Assembly (NCBI RefSeq): GCF_949628215.1
Contig: NC_134278.1
Coordinates: 36,970,115-37,034,114 of the forward strand
DNA: 64,000 bases
Origin: Phalacrocorax aristotelis
Lineage: Eukaryota > Chordata > Aves > Suliformes > Phalacrocoracidae
Direction of reading: 5' to 3'
Below, piece by piece: positions 52,790 through 64,000 of this stretch. How positions within the stretch are numbered: position 1 is the first letter of the stretch; each line of letters begins with the position of its first letter. The notes under the pieces are model-generated. The model ran no database searches. It was not told the origin of the DNA and was given only the letters and a program-made list of their open reading frames with translations. The translations under genes were made by a program, and so were the position numbers.

Positions 52790-52955
52790 ACCCTTCTTTG
52801 CTCAGCACTGGTGGCACACATCCTTGCAGATACTCAAAACCTGACTGGACACAGTCCTGGACAACCTACTCTGGCTGAGCCTGCTTGAGCAGGGGGGTTG
52901 GACTAGATGATCTCCAGAGGTCCCCATAACCTCAGCCATTCTGTGATTCTGCATA
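52790..52955 (+). mobile_element. CR1 3'-end fragment, second copy
   Basis: It has ggttggactagatgatctcc followed by agaggtcc and a terminal attctgtgattctg. It lies 130 bp beyond the previous CR1 tail in the same orientation but is more diverged. Confidence 0.8.
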
Positions 52956-53879
52956 TTATGTGCGAGGAGTGATGGGGCTTATGACACTGGTCCTAATAAG
53001 ATACTTTATCAGTTGAATTCTCATGTACGTGGTGTTTTGATTAGGGCTTTTCACTGTGGCATCATCACCCAACTGCTGTGGATTAACACCTCGGGATTTC
53101 TTCCGATGGGGTTTGGAGTCTCCATGTCCTATGGCATTTTAGGACTCAGCCGCAGACCTAGAAATCTGATGATGTTTTTTGTTCTTAGATGCATGAGCTT
53201 GCATTTGGGTTCTCAACTGCATTACCAAAACTGGACATATTTTTATCTCAGAAATGATCAGCCATTCTGTACAATAGAACTGTTGCTTTTGTTGTTTTCC
53301 ACATTAGCAATCTGTGTGTCATATTGCACATTTTACGTGCAGTAATGCTATGTTTTCATCAAGAGCACTGATAAACTTATTGACAAAATTCATGCTAAAA
53401 CAGATCCCTCTGTAAGCTCACAAAATATGAAGTCCCTTGGAATAAAACCACTTCAGCTGTAGTATATTTTTCTGGCCCGGCTGTTAACCAGTTTTTAAAA
53501 TTACCATTTACTATGAGATACATTGTTACTGTTTGGAGTTATTTTTTAATGCAAGATTATGTTGTATGTTTGGTAAAAACACTATTTCAACCACGATCTT
53601 CATTATCAGTCTAATGCTTAATCTCATTAAAACAGTATCAAATTTGTTTGACAGTCTGAGTTCCTGGGAAGCTTTGTCGACTGACATTAATAAATCCATA
53701 ATCCGCTAATTCTTCCATTAGTATCCCGTATCAGCATTTCTGTTAGTTTGCTGATGACACTTGCTAGCTGAAGCTGCCTGTAGTTATGCAAGCAATTATA
53801 TTTATTGTCCGAAAATATTGGTTCAACATTAACTTTTTCTATGAAAAGCCTCAAATTCAAATCATTGAAGCACCTTTGC

Positions 53880-54170
53880 CAAGCGACCCGGCAGCAGAAG
53901 CGCGGGATTGCCGTGCAGGCCGGTTTGTCCTCAGTTCCTTCAACCTTCCCCATTTCCTTAAGGGCGACTGAGGCGTTATTTGTGTGCCGCCTCCCCCTCC
54001 CCGAGCGGCGCCGGTGGCCGGTCCCGGCGGGGCGGGGCGGGGCGGGGCGGGGCGGGGCGGGGCGGGGCGGCGGGCGCAGTAGCGCGGCGATGCTCTAGGT
54101 GGGGCTTTAGGACCGGCGGAGGCAGCGATCCGGCCTGCCCAGCGCTGTAAGAGTAAAACCAGCCCTGAAA
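53880..54170. promoter_or_regulatory. Second, orphan CpG island with (GGCGG)9 array
   Basis: This short GC/CpG-rich stretch includes nine perfect GGCGG units at 54026-54070, which are overlapping Sp1-type GC boxes and potential G-quadruplex. No recognised coding exon starts here. It lies 10 kb beyond the LCA5 island and directly upstream of a plus-strand CR1 copy. It may drive a noncoding RNA or an unidentified gene to the right. Confidence 0.55.
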
Positions 54171-54319
54171 GGCGATGGAGGGATTTGAAACAGCTTCGTC
54201 CCGTCTTTAAATTCGTCCTTGTCCTTCGATCTGGTTGCCTTTTTAGAGGGGCTCGCGTGCTGGGCCGCTTCCTTTTCATCGCGCTTAACGAGAAAACCTT
54301 TTTCTCTGGGCTTGTTTAT

Positions 54320-54895
54320 AGTGTGGCCAGCAGGAGCAGGGAGATGATCGTGCCCCTGTACTGGGGAGCTCCGCTGGTGAGGCCGCACCTCGAAAACTGC
54401 GTTCAGTTTTGGGCCCCTCACTACGAGAAAGACATAGAGTTGCTGGAGCATGTCCAGAGAAGGGCAACGAAGCTGGTGAAGGGTCTGGAGAGCAGGTCTT
54501 CTGAGGAGCGGCTGAGGGAATTGAGGTTGTTTAGCCTGGAGAAAAGGAGGCTGAGGGGAGACTTTATCACTCTTTACAACTACCTGAAAGGAGGTTGCAG
54601 TGAGGTGGGCATTGGTCTCTTCTCCCAAGTTACTAGTGATAGAATGACAGGAAATGGCTTCAAGCTGCATCAGGGGAGGTTTTGGTTGGATATTAGGAAA
54701 AATTTCTTTAGTGAAAGAGTGGTCAGGCATTGGAACAGGCTGCCCAGAGAGGTGGTGGAGTCACCATCCCTGGAGGTGTTAAAAAAATTTGTAGACGTGG
54801 CACTTCAGGGCCTGGTTTAGGAGGCATGGTGGTGTTGGGTTGATGGTTGGACTTGATGATCCTAGAGGCCTTTTCCAACCTTTATGATTCAATTC
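54320..54895 (+). mobile_element. CR1 3' part with open RT C-terminal frame
   Basis: The plus-strand frame 54185-54820 enters CR1 at about 54320. It encodes the RT C-terminal region with motifs [32 protein letters not shown] and [15 protein letters not shown]. The 3' end ggttggacttgatgatccta lies near 54850 and is followed by a decayed tail. The frame is uninterrupted, so this copy is younger than the one at 4.3 kb. It lacks endonuclease and most of RT and so cannot move by itself. Confidence 0.88.
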
Positions 54896-55244
54896 AGTTC
54901 AATTCCCTTAAAATTCATATGTGCCTGGCAAGCAGCCAGCATGCACGGAGGTTTGCACAGCAGTGCAAGGGTGTAGTCTTGTTAGCAGAAGCTACATCCA
55001 CAAGTCCTCTAAACTATTTTGTACATCTCAACCCCCCACCTTACTGCACTAGTGGGGAACAGGAAGGCCTTGGTCTGGCACCAAGGTCTCTGCAGGCAGG
55101 AGGAGAGCTGACCCAACCTGCAATTTGGGGGATGAGCTATAGGCTGGGACTCTGCACCTGCATCCAAACCAGCAGCGCTCCCTGGCCTATGCTGCCTCCC
55201 GAACTGTGCACGGGGATCGCTGGGGAGAGTCCTAGCTGACTAGG

Positions 55245-55390
55245 GGGAAATACCCCTGGAGGTATTTAAAAGATGTGTAGATGTGGCACTTCAGGGCATG
55301 GTTGAAGAAGCACGGTAGTGTTGGGTTGACGGTTGGACTTGATGATCCTAGAGGTCTTTTCCAACCGTAATGATTCTATGATTCTATGAA
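55245..55390 (+). mobile_element. CR1 3'-end fragment, fourth of the cluster
   Basis: It is closely similar to the end of the copy at 54.3 kb (gtggcacttcagggc, ggttggacttgatgatccta) and ends with the repeat attctatgattctatga. It is probably an independent insertion of the same subfamily. Confidence 0.85.
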
Positions 55391-58300
55391 AGCCATGGCA
55401 CTGGCCACAATCACAGTTTCACACTGAGGGAGGCCAAGTTCCAGTGTCTGGTATGGTTTAAGTAAATAAACACAGTTTCCAAAAATAGAAACATAAATAT
55501 AAATATGGAAAATAAAACCACTGCTTTATTTTCACACAAATTCTCTTAGCTTGTTCATTCCATTCATTTCACTGATGGCAATAGTTGCGACTATGAAATC
55601 CTGATCCTTCCCAGGCTGTACACTGGACAGGTATCACCGAAGGCTCGTGCGCACCATTACAACTATATGCAAATACCTTTTCATTAGCAATGATATTTCA
55701 TTTACGCTTTTGTAGATTGAAAACCCTTTTTGAAACTGAAAACATAAATTTCAGAACCAAACCAAAGAGTTCTTATGTTTGACTGATTTTCTGTAATAAT
55801 ATGTATATCTAATTATTAATTCCTTACTCCTTGTTAAGATCCGTTCATATCAAGATTTATAAAACAAGATGACTTTTAAGATTGCCCTGGTTTTTTTCCA
55901 TACAGAAGACAGTATTTACTATATACATATTTTTAAGCAGGTTTTCTAGAAAAACAGGAAGCTGAGAATCTTTCCTGCGCCTTCCAAGTTCAGTGTCATT
56001 CCTAGAGGGGGAATATAATCCAAAGCGGCTGAAAATGCCCTGCCATCAGCCTTTCTCTGTTTGATCTATTAGCCACTCAGCTGTATAATGTATTATCTGA
56101 CACACAGTGATAAGCAGCTTAGCTGTCCGAGATCATATTAAATATGTTTGGTTTAGCCTAATTCTGTGGTGCTCCATGAGGAGACACCCTGGTGTCCATC
56201 TGGAGCCCTTCTGAAATCAGTGCAGCCATGTATGGGGATGGGGACCCTGCTGCACGACTCATGGCCTTGGAGGAGAATATCCTCACCGATTATCTGGTCC
56301 TTCCTTCTTTTCTCAAAACCTTTTTTTCAGCTCCTGTTCATGCACTTAAAAAATTAAATATTCAAGTGAGCCCATGTCCTAGAAAACAAAAATATCCCTG
56401 TGGCAGATCATCCAGAAGTTGATAGGTTAGAATGGAAATGCCTTGATCTCTTGTTTAATGAGTTCTGTTGGAAAAACACATTTAAAAAAGAACTCCTACC
56501 CTGCGTTTTCCATACTTTAAAAATACACCCCTTTAGTGTTTTGTCAATAGTTCCCTGGAAGACTGGCAATCACATATACTCCCTATATTTTCTCTTTAAT
56601 TACTTGTAAAATTCATGTCACCTTGCAAAAAGCCCTGAATAACCAGGTTTCTCTTGAGCCTGCCGAAAGCCCTGACACTAATGCCCAGGTGAGGTAGCAG
56701 TCTTTGCCTCTTTTAAGACACCTCTCTGAGGTTGAAGGGATAAAGACTGTAATGACAGATCCTCTCAGCCCCCTCTCCACTGTGGCTCCAACTGTTCCTG
56801 GCACGGATGCATGGACTCCTTTTGCTGTTCGGGGAGCTCCATCTGCAGCTCAGTGATCACAAGCTGAATTTTAACCAATAGATATAAATAGATTTGATGG
56901 GGATGATGAATATGATAGTCATCCCTAGACAGTCACTGCCAAGAAAACAGTGATATTATTAAAAAAAAAAAATCCAAAATGTTTGGTGCTTTTTTTTTTG
57001 GGGGGGGGTGCAGAATGGGGGCAAACGGAGGTGGAAGGAAGCAGTACAGGCAACTGTAGAACTCAATAATAACTGATATTAACATTGGCTAAATCTAATA
57101 AACACAGCACTGGCTAAAGTGCAGGTCTACCAGTGTTGGTGGGTAACCCCGAAGTAAGATTGGTGAATACTGCTTGTGGTAGGAAAAGGAGAACAAGCAC
57201 AAGTTTCTGCTTTTTTTTCCTTGACTTTTCTATTCATTCTCTGCATATTTTAAAACACAATCAGAGCCCTCAGATCATCAGCTTTAAAAAAAAAAATCTG
57301 CTCAGGCTTCTCCTTACAAACTCTAAAATGCCTATTTTAAGGGGATTGCTTGTACTGCTTTTGGTGGGAAATCACATTCGACACTGGAGTTAAAGGTCAT
57401 ATGATCTCAAACAAGATGGGTGACAGTACTGAGAAAACCGAATAGAGTGGTACAATTTCCACAGGATTTAAAATTAACCTCTTTGCATGATTGGCTTACA
57501 TTTCTAATCCGATATATCAGGCTAAATATAGCCTTTGAAGACAATTTCTTTCCATGCAAATAATCACTGCAGGCTAAAAATGAGTAAAAATTTAAATTAA
57601 GGAAGAAAATGTTAAATTAAATTATAGACAAACTATTTTCTTGCTAGAGTATTGACCTGAAATGGCACATATAGAAGACACCTGCAAGGGAGAGAATGCA
57701 AAGGGGGGGGGAGGGAAGATAAATTAGTGTGTTTGAATATATATTTATAGAGGGAGAGTTTCTGATGCTGTCAGCAATTTCTGTCAAAGATCTACCTTCA
57801 AAGGCATCACTGTTGACTTTCAAACATTTCATGTTTTATTACTGCATTTTAATCATTAACTGTGAAGGGCGTCCCTGGATGATCTGCAGGAGCTATGAAT
57901 CATTCATTAGAACTAAACCAAACTTTTTCTTTTTTTTTTTTTCTTTTTTTTTAATTAAAATAAACAAATATGAAATAGTTTCCAAAAAAATCAGGTCAGC
58001 AAAACCTTTAGAAAAGAAGTAATGTTTTAGGAAATGCTACAAATCAATACCACAAAAAACTCCAAGGTCAGAGAAGGAATCACTGAGTAGGAAGCTGAGA
58101 TTAAGACTGTATGCAGGATTTTTTGTTTTCTCCTCTAGTCTCCTAAATTCCTGAATAATGTAAGTATAATAAAATGTATTATGTAGGTATGTGCAATTCC
58201 AATTTAATAAGTCCATAGTAATATTCTTAGGTTCTTTGCTTCTGTGCAAGGACCAGCTCTGTGGCACTGAACCCATTTGGGAACAGTCTTTCATTTCCCA

Positions 58301-61300
58301 TATTAGTGCAAGACATGAATTTCCATGTGAGAGACAAAAAAGATTTGCTTCACTGACAAAGGTTCCTATCTCTGTTGGAATTCAGCGAGCTCCAAACATA
58401 GGAGAAACATTATAACTCAGTTCACTTGGTTTTGTTTATTTGTTAGTGTAACTTGTACCAAGAAGTATAAATAGCTCTTAGCTCCTGGGGAAGTTCACGG
58501 CACTGTTTTTGATCAGCCTCACAAGAAATCTGCTCTGAATTCCTAAGGGGTTTATTCTTAATACATGAATTCCAGCCTGTGAGAGAAACTACACCTTCAG
58601 CTGTGATTGTCATTAAATCCAAGTCCCATAAAAATCGGTCTCATTCGGTTCAACATATAGATTAAGCTTTCAGATAAACAGGTGAGACAACTCAGGCTTG
58701 GAGATTGCAGCAACATGGAGACAGCGTGAAGATACCACAGCCAAAGCTGAATCATGGCAAGATGGAGATGTCTGTAGGTATGAAAACCATGACTAACAAT
58801 TATCTACTGCTTGTCATGCTTGATGGCTGCATCCCAGTGAGTGACAAAATGGAAAGATCCCAAAGGAAATATTGAAAGAGGGACTGTTAGAAATTGCTCT
58901 AAAGAAGATATACCTACTACACACTAGGTTGGCTGCACAAATCAGAATCAGGCCAGGCTTCTTGGCCCGTAGGCCAGTGTCTGAGCACTGGATCATGCTG
59001 TGGTAGGTTTGTAAGGCCCTCACCAGTTATATCCCAAAGAAAAGTCTTCTCTGTTAGTCCACATTGATTCGCAGTTGTTACCTCACTGCCTGAATCTGCA
59101 ACCCAGTTTGCTGAGTATCATTCATTCACACAGATAGTCCCATTTATTTCGCTGAATGCTACTTGTCTGAGTGAGGTCTGCTCAACAGGAGCAAGGACTG
59201 CAGGTACAGGCTTTAGTGATTACATGGGGAGGCAGGCAAGTGGATCGCAATGAAGAAGTTAAACTGGATCTGTGGGCATATGAAACAATACGCCTCTTTC
59301 CTTTCTGTGAAGTCTTCCTTGAGGTCTTTGCTGGACCGTTGCTTGTCTTTGACCCACTGATGATGTGAGGGATCTCAGGAGGAACCCCTCACACTGGCCT
59401 CCAGTGCAGCCTATTCTGTTGTCCAAAAACTCTGTGAAACGGTCTGTTATATATCCCATTATTGAGACTCCATTAAGAAATGCTGCATCCAATTATGATA
59501 CCAAGGTATCCATTGTGCTCAGTTTAGTATTTCTCAGAATTTCCTAGACTGCAGTCATCTACATTAGAAAGTTCATACTGAGTCAAACTTATCTCCTGTT
59601 ATTTTAAATAGAACTGGTTTTTTAAGTGTAGAAAGTGGACTGGGTGTTAGATATTCACCCACTTAGGGTCTGGTACAGCTGGTATAATATTTGTCCATTT
59701 GTGGTCAAAAGGCAACTTCCTTTATACAAGTAAGGAAATAATTAAAAATAGGTTTTAAAAAAACTGTAGCTTCTTTTTCAGGAGTTATCTAAGAGCAGCC
59801 TATGCTGACCAATTCATGGCTAAAATAGGTTACGATGGAGACAGGTATGCTGTCTAAAATAGGCTAGTTTGCATGCATTGCTTTTGTGAACCTTAAGATG
59901 TGAGGTGTTTTTCTACTTGCCAAACAATCTCCTTAATAATTTTTGCTTTTAAAATTTAGTCTAATCCTCAGCATTTTCACATTGCCCAGGGTCCTGTTCT
60001 GCACTCCAATTCATCCCCCAAAGCCTCTGAGAGCAAAACGTTGCTGTCAGGCTTAGCAACATAGTTGTTTGGCCATACCTTCATTAGTTATTTTATATCT
60101 GCTATTCTGAAAGTAATTCTAGTTCAGTCCAGCTGCATTTAGAAAAAATCAATAGCAGCTTCGACGTGCTTACCCTTGCCATGCCATCAGTACAACAGCA
60201 GGCTTGACCCTGCTGGCTGGATGATATGTCTGTTGCTTAGTGAAACAGAAAGTATGTATCTTGAGAAGATGATTTTGACGAATCGAGCAAATAATATTTC
60301 TTGCAGCAAGATTAATTTTGCTAACCTCTCATAACTTCTCATTTGGCTTGCCATGTTTGTTTTACAGATTTCCGATGAAGACCAGCTGTATGCCTTTCAC
60401 CATCCTTTTCCAATTAATTAAAAAAAATGGGTTGAATTAGTTTTTTGTTCCTACCATCCAAGTCATGCTCTGAATAGTCTGGAAGCTGTCCTAAGCTGTG
60501 CGTTCACTGACAAAAGTAATACACACTTATTGTGTCAACCGGCAGTTCTCCCAATGGGAAAACATGGACACAAAGAACATCAGTTTTTCTGCAAAGAAGA
60601 GCTGGTAAGGTCAAAATGAGCAGGGGTAACAGTACCGAGTTTTGTAGCTAACTTTGGGGAAGTGCTAAACATGCCACTTAGCATTTTCACCACTTTACGT
60701 TTTAGAACTGAACAACAGTTATAGGTTAATTAGTCCTCTATGGAAAATATTACTTCCTAACCGCTACCTCCCTATTACCTTTATGGCAGCAGAAAATAAA
60801 TCTCATATAGCTCTGAGACAGAGTAACAGCTGCGCTGAAGATCTGATCTGGGAAAACGTGGTGCAAAAAACAGGATGTGGAAATGCAAAATGTAACAAAC
60901 TTTGTGCTACAAATCTGAAAGGAATAAATAAATGTTAGTGAATTTTGAAGGGTTACTTTATCAAAGAATACAAGAAGTGTATCTGCTTTGACAGGCAGGT
61001 CCATGCTTAGCACAAAAGAGCCTGGGTCAAGACTAATAAGGCAATACATGGAAGGGCAATGTTTTGTCTATGCAACTCTTTGAGAAGTTGTATGGTTTCT
61101 CATTTATTTAGCTGCTATTTAGCCTGGCTTACATTGCCTCCAGCCCGGTGTGCTCCTGCTCTGAATCCACATCTCTTTCGCTTCTGTCCAGGCAGCAGAG
61201 GGTCCTCTCTGTTCAAACTAGCTCAGGAAATTGCTATCAGTTCCCACATAGGTCAATACAACCTGCCTGCAGCACATGCCTCATTGCTGCTGCCTCATTT

Positions 61301-64000
61301 TCCTTTTCTGCCTTCTCCCTCCACCAGCTCTGGCTCCCATTTGCTAGTCTGCTTTCCAGATGGGAGACAGGACCTGCGCGCTTTCCCCACCCCGACCTCT
61401 ATCACCATTCTCCTTGGCCCCTGCCCACGAAGCCTGCGATGCTGACAGGGCATCACACCCCTGGTCTAGAAGGATGTCAGTAGGTTGGCTGCAGCCATCT
61501 GTGCTGCTTTTACGGAATTAAATTCATGCCATTTACACAGCCTGTCTGTGGGGAAGGGCTCTGTCAGTCACGCAGCATCACCTCCAGAAAGACAGGGTAC
61601 ACCTGCGACAGGGCAGGGACCAGCACAACATGCCTGGGCCACCCACACTGCACACAGGGATACCTTTGGCTCGGAGCTGAGGATTAGTGTGGGCCAAAAA
61701 CTCTTCCTTGCTGGTTCCTAAAGGTCAGCTCAAACCTGTGTCCGACTACAGTCTTGTGTCCCCACGATGTAAGTGTGGCCTCCATTTGTGGGCTTGAACC
61801 CATGCTTGAAATGCAGTGCACAAATAATCTTTACCCTTAAATTTATGTCAGCTTTCCAGGTTTGGGATTTTTTTCCCCACTCTCTGTTCTGTGAAACATC
61901 TGAAAACCTCCTAAGTACTATAAAAATAATAACTATTATTAGTTTATTTGGTGCATACACTTTAGGAAAGATGCCAGTATTCATGTACTCAGCTGCTTCT
62001 TATTCTCCACAAGGTTTCTCCCTCTTTGTCCTTGTATATGTAAATATTATTGCTGACCCACTTCTCCTGCATCCTGCAAGAGATGAATCTTCTCAAGTGC
62101 CTTGTCAGCGTGGAACTGGACAGACGTGGAAAACCAGCTGGAAAACGGCCAGAATGAACGTGGTAGTAGATTGCTTTTCCAAGGGCTTGGCAGAGGGTCC
62201 CCCGGAAAGGGGCTGGCAGGAATGTAATGCTCTATGATTGCTCCCTGAGTGCACTTTGCATCTCGAGTGCTCACTAATTTAAGCTTTGTTGAAACTGCAG
62301 ATGGGGAAATGAGATTTGTGGGGGCTTTCATTCCTCATCCCTCTGCAGTAATGTAGATTACTAAGGGTTGCTCAAATTAGAAGAAATAAATCCGTTCCCT
62401 AAATCAAAAAAAAAAAAAATTCAAAAAAAGAGAAGGCTGCTCCCAAGTTTGGTTTCACCAAGAAATGCAAACCTACTGGGCTCAACATTATTAGGCCTGA
62501 TTTGTTTGCAATATCTTGGGCTGAAAGAGTGGGTGGGGTAGAAGGCTGGGCACCGACTGAAACCTGCCTGGATTCCTGCTCCTCAGTCAGAGCCACCAGC
62601 TTCAGCAATGGTGGGATCTTTAAAGACACGAGTGCAAAATGCACGCTGGCACGTCTTACACAAGGTAGCTGTAAGTTTAAGGAATGATGAATGATTTAAT
62701 ACAGAGCATGAAAGGTGTTTCTACCTCCAGGTTCAGTAGTTGCAAGTCAGATGACTGAGCCATGTCAGATGGTGAATTTCGCAGGAAATGTTATTCTTTT
62801 CAAAGGTCCTTAGTGTTGGGAATTCGTGGAGGGAATCAAAGCAGCCACAGATACTAACAACTAGTCATGCTTCAACTAAAGGGCAGCAGCTGAGAAGAAT
62901 GAACTCTTACACAGCTTTGGAATTTTCTAGGTATATTTAGATTGAAGGAAGGCTTACTCAGCTCTCTGGGTTTGTTTTTTTTGTTTTGTTTTGTGTTGTG
63001 TTTTCTGTTGATTGTAAAGGGATGGTACAAAGAACAGCCCTACCTTTCTGCTTTCCTCAACAACCCACAAATTTCTGAATGCAAATCAAAAGAATCAAAA
63101 CCTTTTTCAAAATTGTTCCAGCTCCATCTCTTCCCAAGAGCCTGCTTTAACACCTGCGATTTGTAGTAGCTTCAGCGTGATTTGAGTCAAAAGAGAAAAA
63201 GCTTTACCTTGGGACGTTATCTCTAAAATCTGACTGTGGGGAAAGCTGTGAAATGCTCTGAATGTAAACCTCTGGCCACAGTCAAGGTTCTGGACAAAAC
63301 AGAGCCCTGTGTGAGACTGAGTTTGTTATTGGGACACTCCAGTGTGATTTACAAAACCTCTGAACCTATTTTTGCAAGGGATAGGGTGATCTTGACTATG
63401 AGCTGCTTGACCTGTTGTGCATGTGGAGGAGGAGTCATAATATCATGCCCAACCCATGACAACAGGCATCGATGCACAACAGAGAGTGTACCCTGGAGGT
63501 TCCTTCTGTGATTAAACAAGAACCTTAAAAATATAGTGGCTTCTAGGACGTGTGTGGAGAATCAGGCTCCAAAGAGCTTTCCTTTATATGCTTTCAAGTT
63601 GTGTCTAGCCAAGGTATTTATAGGCTATCAGCCACCACACTGGGTGCCATTACTCAACAAGTGGAACAATCCTATACTTACATCACATTACTTTGTCTAT
63701 TGTATGTTTTAGACCCTTTAAGTTATCTACTTTCTCTTGGGGTCTGCAAGTGCGAGACCAGCTGATGATACTCCATAGCTCTATTGCAGCGGGAGCATTC
63801 TGTTTTCTATTTATCTTCTTCTTTTGCTGCTCCCTAGCACAATGGTCACATTTCTACCCAGGAAGATTGCTCAGGACTGTCAGAGTTTCAATGACACTCT
63901 AAAAGAGTAATTTTCAACATGTTTTGATACTTAGAATTTTTATAAAGTGCTAAAGACCCCTTTAGAAATTTCAGCTCTGCGATTGTTGCAGAGTCTATGT
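55391..64000. other. Intergenic, no recognised gene
   Basis: Mostly AT-rich with homopolymer runs (T and G at 56991-57009, T-rich near 57927-57953). Human synteny would place SH3BGRL2 further right. Its start motif MVIR...SSSG was not found here. Confidence 0.5.

Noticed and set aside
54185..54820. 211-codon frame as a host gene
   Set aside because: Residues from about 54320 are the C-terminal RT segment of a CR1 LINE; kept only as a low-probability chimera in the findings.
43900..64000. Expected neighbour SH3BGRL2 on the right
   Set aside because: Human synteny predicts it, but its MVIR...SSSG start and KKKQQDV motif were not found; it probably lies beyond the window.

Overview
The window is vertebrate nuclear DNA, almost certainly from a bird. 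The evidence is an interrupted gene with GT-AG introns, CR1 LINE copies with the typical CR1 3' end, an ERV-L-like provirus whose LTR resembles the abundant avian ERV-L LTR, and a second LTR type that I recognise from bird genomes. The species cannot be fixed from sequence alone. No bacterial, plasmid, CRISPR or phage content is visible.

One host protein-coding gene is clear. It is LCA5 (lebercilin, a ciliary coiled-coil protein) on the minus strand. I could trace its complete coding sequence through seven exons between 31490 (ATG) and 19412 (stop). All splice junctions are GT-AG and phase-compatible, giving a predicted 683 residues against about 697 in human. A 5'UTR segment adjoins the ATG and carries four short upstream ORFs. 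The probable promoter is a CpG island at about 42.9-43.9 kb, leaving a first intron of roughly 11.5 kb.

Layout: 1-4.3 kb has no recognisable gene; 4.34-6.77 kb is a decayed CR1 LINE (minus); 6.8-19.4 kb is unique or simple-repeat DNA downstream of LCA5, including a GA tract at 11.2 kb; 19.4-31.7 kb is the LCA5 coding region; 34.7-40.0 kb is a decayed ERV-L-like provirus lying in the same orientation as LCA5 inside its first intron; 42.9-43.9 kb is the CpG-island promoter with three CCAAT boxes; 44.3 kb has a 22-bp minisatellite flanked by an inverted repeat; 46.87-48.0 kb is a solo LTR; 52.4-55.4 kb is a cluster of four same-strand CR1 3' ends around a second, orphan CpG island with a (GGCGG)9 array; 55.4-64 kb shows nothing I can name.

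From known human gene order (HMGN3 - LCA5 - SH3BGRL2), the left side should lead toward HMGN3 and the right side toward SH3BGRL2. I looked for the start of SH3BGRL2 and did not find it, and I recognised no HMGN3 exon. I found no convincing new biological system. The best leads are regulatory: the upstream ORFs, the sense-oriented intronic provirus, the duplicated CCAAT module and the orphan CpG island.
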